From Burkholderia plantarii (GTDB taxonomy: Bacteria; Pseudomonadota; Gammaproteobacteria; Burkholderiales; Burkholderiaceae): 64,000 nt of DNA. Positions within the stretch are counted from its first letter, which is position 1; every line of letters starts with the position of its first letter. The notes beneath the pieces were generated by a model that saw only the letters and a list, made by a program, of their open reading frames with translations, had not been told where the DNA came from and searched no databases. The position numbers and the translations under genes were made by a program. Where the stretch lies: assembly GCF_001411805.1 (NCBI RefSeq), contig NZ_CP007212.1, forward strand, positions 496,001 through 560,000. The letters are read 5' to 3'. Below are positions 63,693 through 64,000 of this stretch, piece after piece.

Positions 63693-64000
63693 CTTCGGAT
63701 CGAATCGAGGGGGGGGGAGCGGCCGGCGCGTCGAGCAGCGCGCGCAGGGCCGCGGCATCGGCGCGGGCGAGGCGTCCGCGCGCGTCGGCTCGCACCGCGC
63801 CGCGCAGATCGTCGCTGTCGTAGAGCGCGACGTGGATGCCGACCGCCTCTGCATCCCGGCGCGCGCGCCACAGGAAGCTGAGCGTCTCGACATCGCCGCG
63901 GCCCGCGAAATGGCGGGTTTCGGACACGTCGTACTGGATGTTCTGGTTCAGCAGGTAGATCGCGACTTCCTTCTGGCTGTCCGAGAAGGTCTGCAGATGG
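63682..64000 (-). CDS. Unknown protein, C-terminal part (cut by the window edge)
   Basis: The frame enters from the right edge and stops at 63682; at least 105 codons are seen, starting with LQTFSDSQKEVAIYLLNQN. A GTG at 63927 could begin an 81-residue product, but the frame continues without a stop to the edge, so a longer protein is likely. The end is Ala/Arg/Pro-rich (DAPAAPPPSIRSEDEQ). I recognise no domain. Its stop overlaps the start of the TlpA-like gene, indicating co-translation. Confidence 0.65.
   Translation of the reverse strand, partial: HLQTFSDSQKEVAIYLLNQNIQYDVSETRHFAGRGDVETLSFLWRARRDAEAVGIHVALYDSDDLRGAVRADARGRLARADAAALRALLDAPAAPPPSIRSEDEQ

Overview
This 64 kb window is GC-rich chromosomal DNA from a betaproteobacterium, almost certainly Burkholderia sensu lato. 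Protein-level similarity cannot be searched here, so the species is left open; a gladioli/glumae-type member is only a guess. Support for the genus comes from the 23S/5S sequence style, the gene orders mraZ-to-ftsZ-peroxiredoxin-lpxC-dciA-secA and pilD-coaE-zapD-yacG, a lysine/alanine histone H1-like protein after nrdAB, and an aroQ-accB-accC-prmA cluster.

Layout. 1-925: the 3' end of a 23S rRNA gene, a 5S rRNA gene and a terminator. 1273-3979: a fatty acyl-CoA ligase and the ubiquinone hydroxylase Coq7. 4219-22315: the complete division and cell wall (dcw) cluster, mraZ to ftsZ, behind a promoter with an exceptionally clear MraZ operator, ending with a peroxiredoxin. 22569-30063: lpxC, dciA (opposite strand), secA, argJ, a DUF815 ATPase and a MutT hydrolase. 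30131-35268 (minus strand): yacG, zapD, coaE and a small pilD-pilC-pilB type IV pilus locus. 35432-37985 (minus): a CorC-like protein, tRNA-Pro(CGG) and the polyprenyl diphosphate synthase. 38295-41506: rplU, rpmA, obgE, proB. 41606-49613: CNP1-like lipoprotein, rppH, proS, marC, hpt, ffh, ypjD, a PP0621-like protein and ampD. 49614-54656: the nrdAB operon with two NrdR boxes and a long structured leader. 55088-55726: the histone-like protein. 55982-64000 (minus): slyB, a nucleoside-type kinase, tpx, a DUF3426 protein, prmA, accC, accB, aroQ, a TlpA-like thioredoxin and a truncated unknown gene at the right edge.

Most of the window is housekeeping DNA devoted to envelope growth and division: the dcw genes build lipid II and the divisome, lpxC starts lipid A synthesis, secA exports proteins, zapD bundles FtsZ, ampD recycles muropeptides, ispB and coq7 feed quinone synthesis, and accBC feed fatty acid synthesis. 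No insertion sequence, prophage, CRISPR array or restriction system was seen.

The least explained object is the roughly 300-nt leader between the nrdA promoter and nrdA. It combines a pair of NrdR boxes exactly 31 bp apart with an RNA able to fold either into a three-hairpin domain or into a long intrinsic terminator that uses the same bases. Other points of interest are the five-unit 10-bp MraZ repeat, several short in-phase tandem repeats (in pilD, before marC, in the DUF3426 gene and in the histone gene), and a PilB ATPase lacking its usual N-terminal domain.
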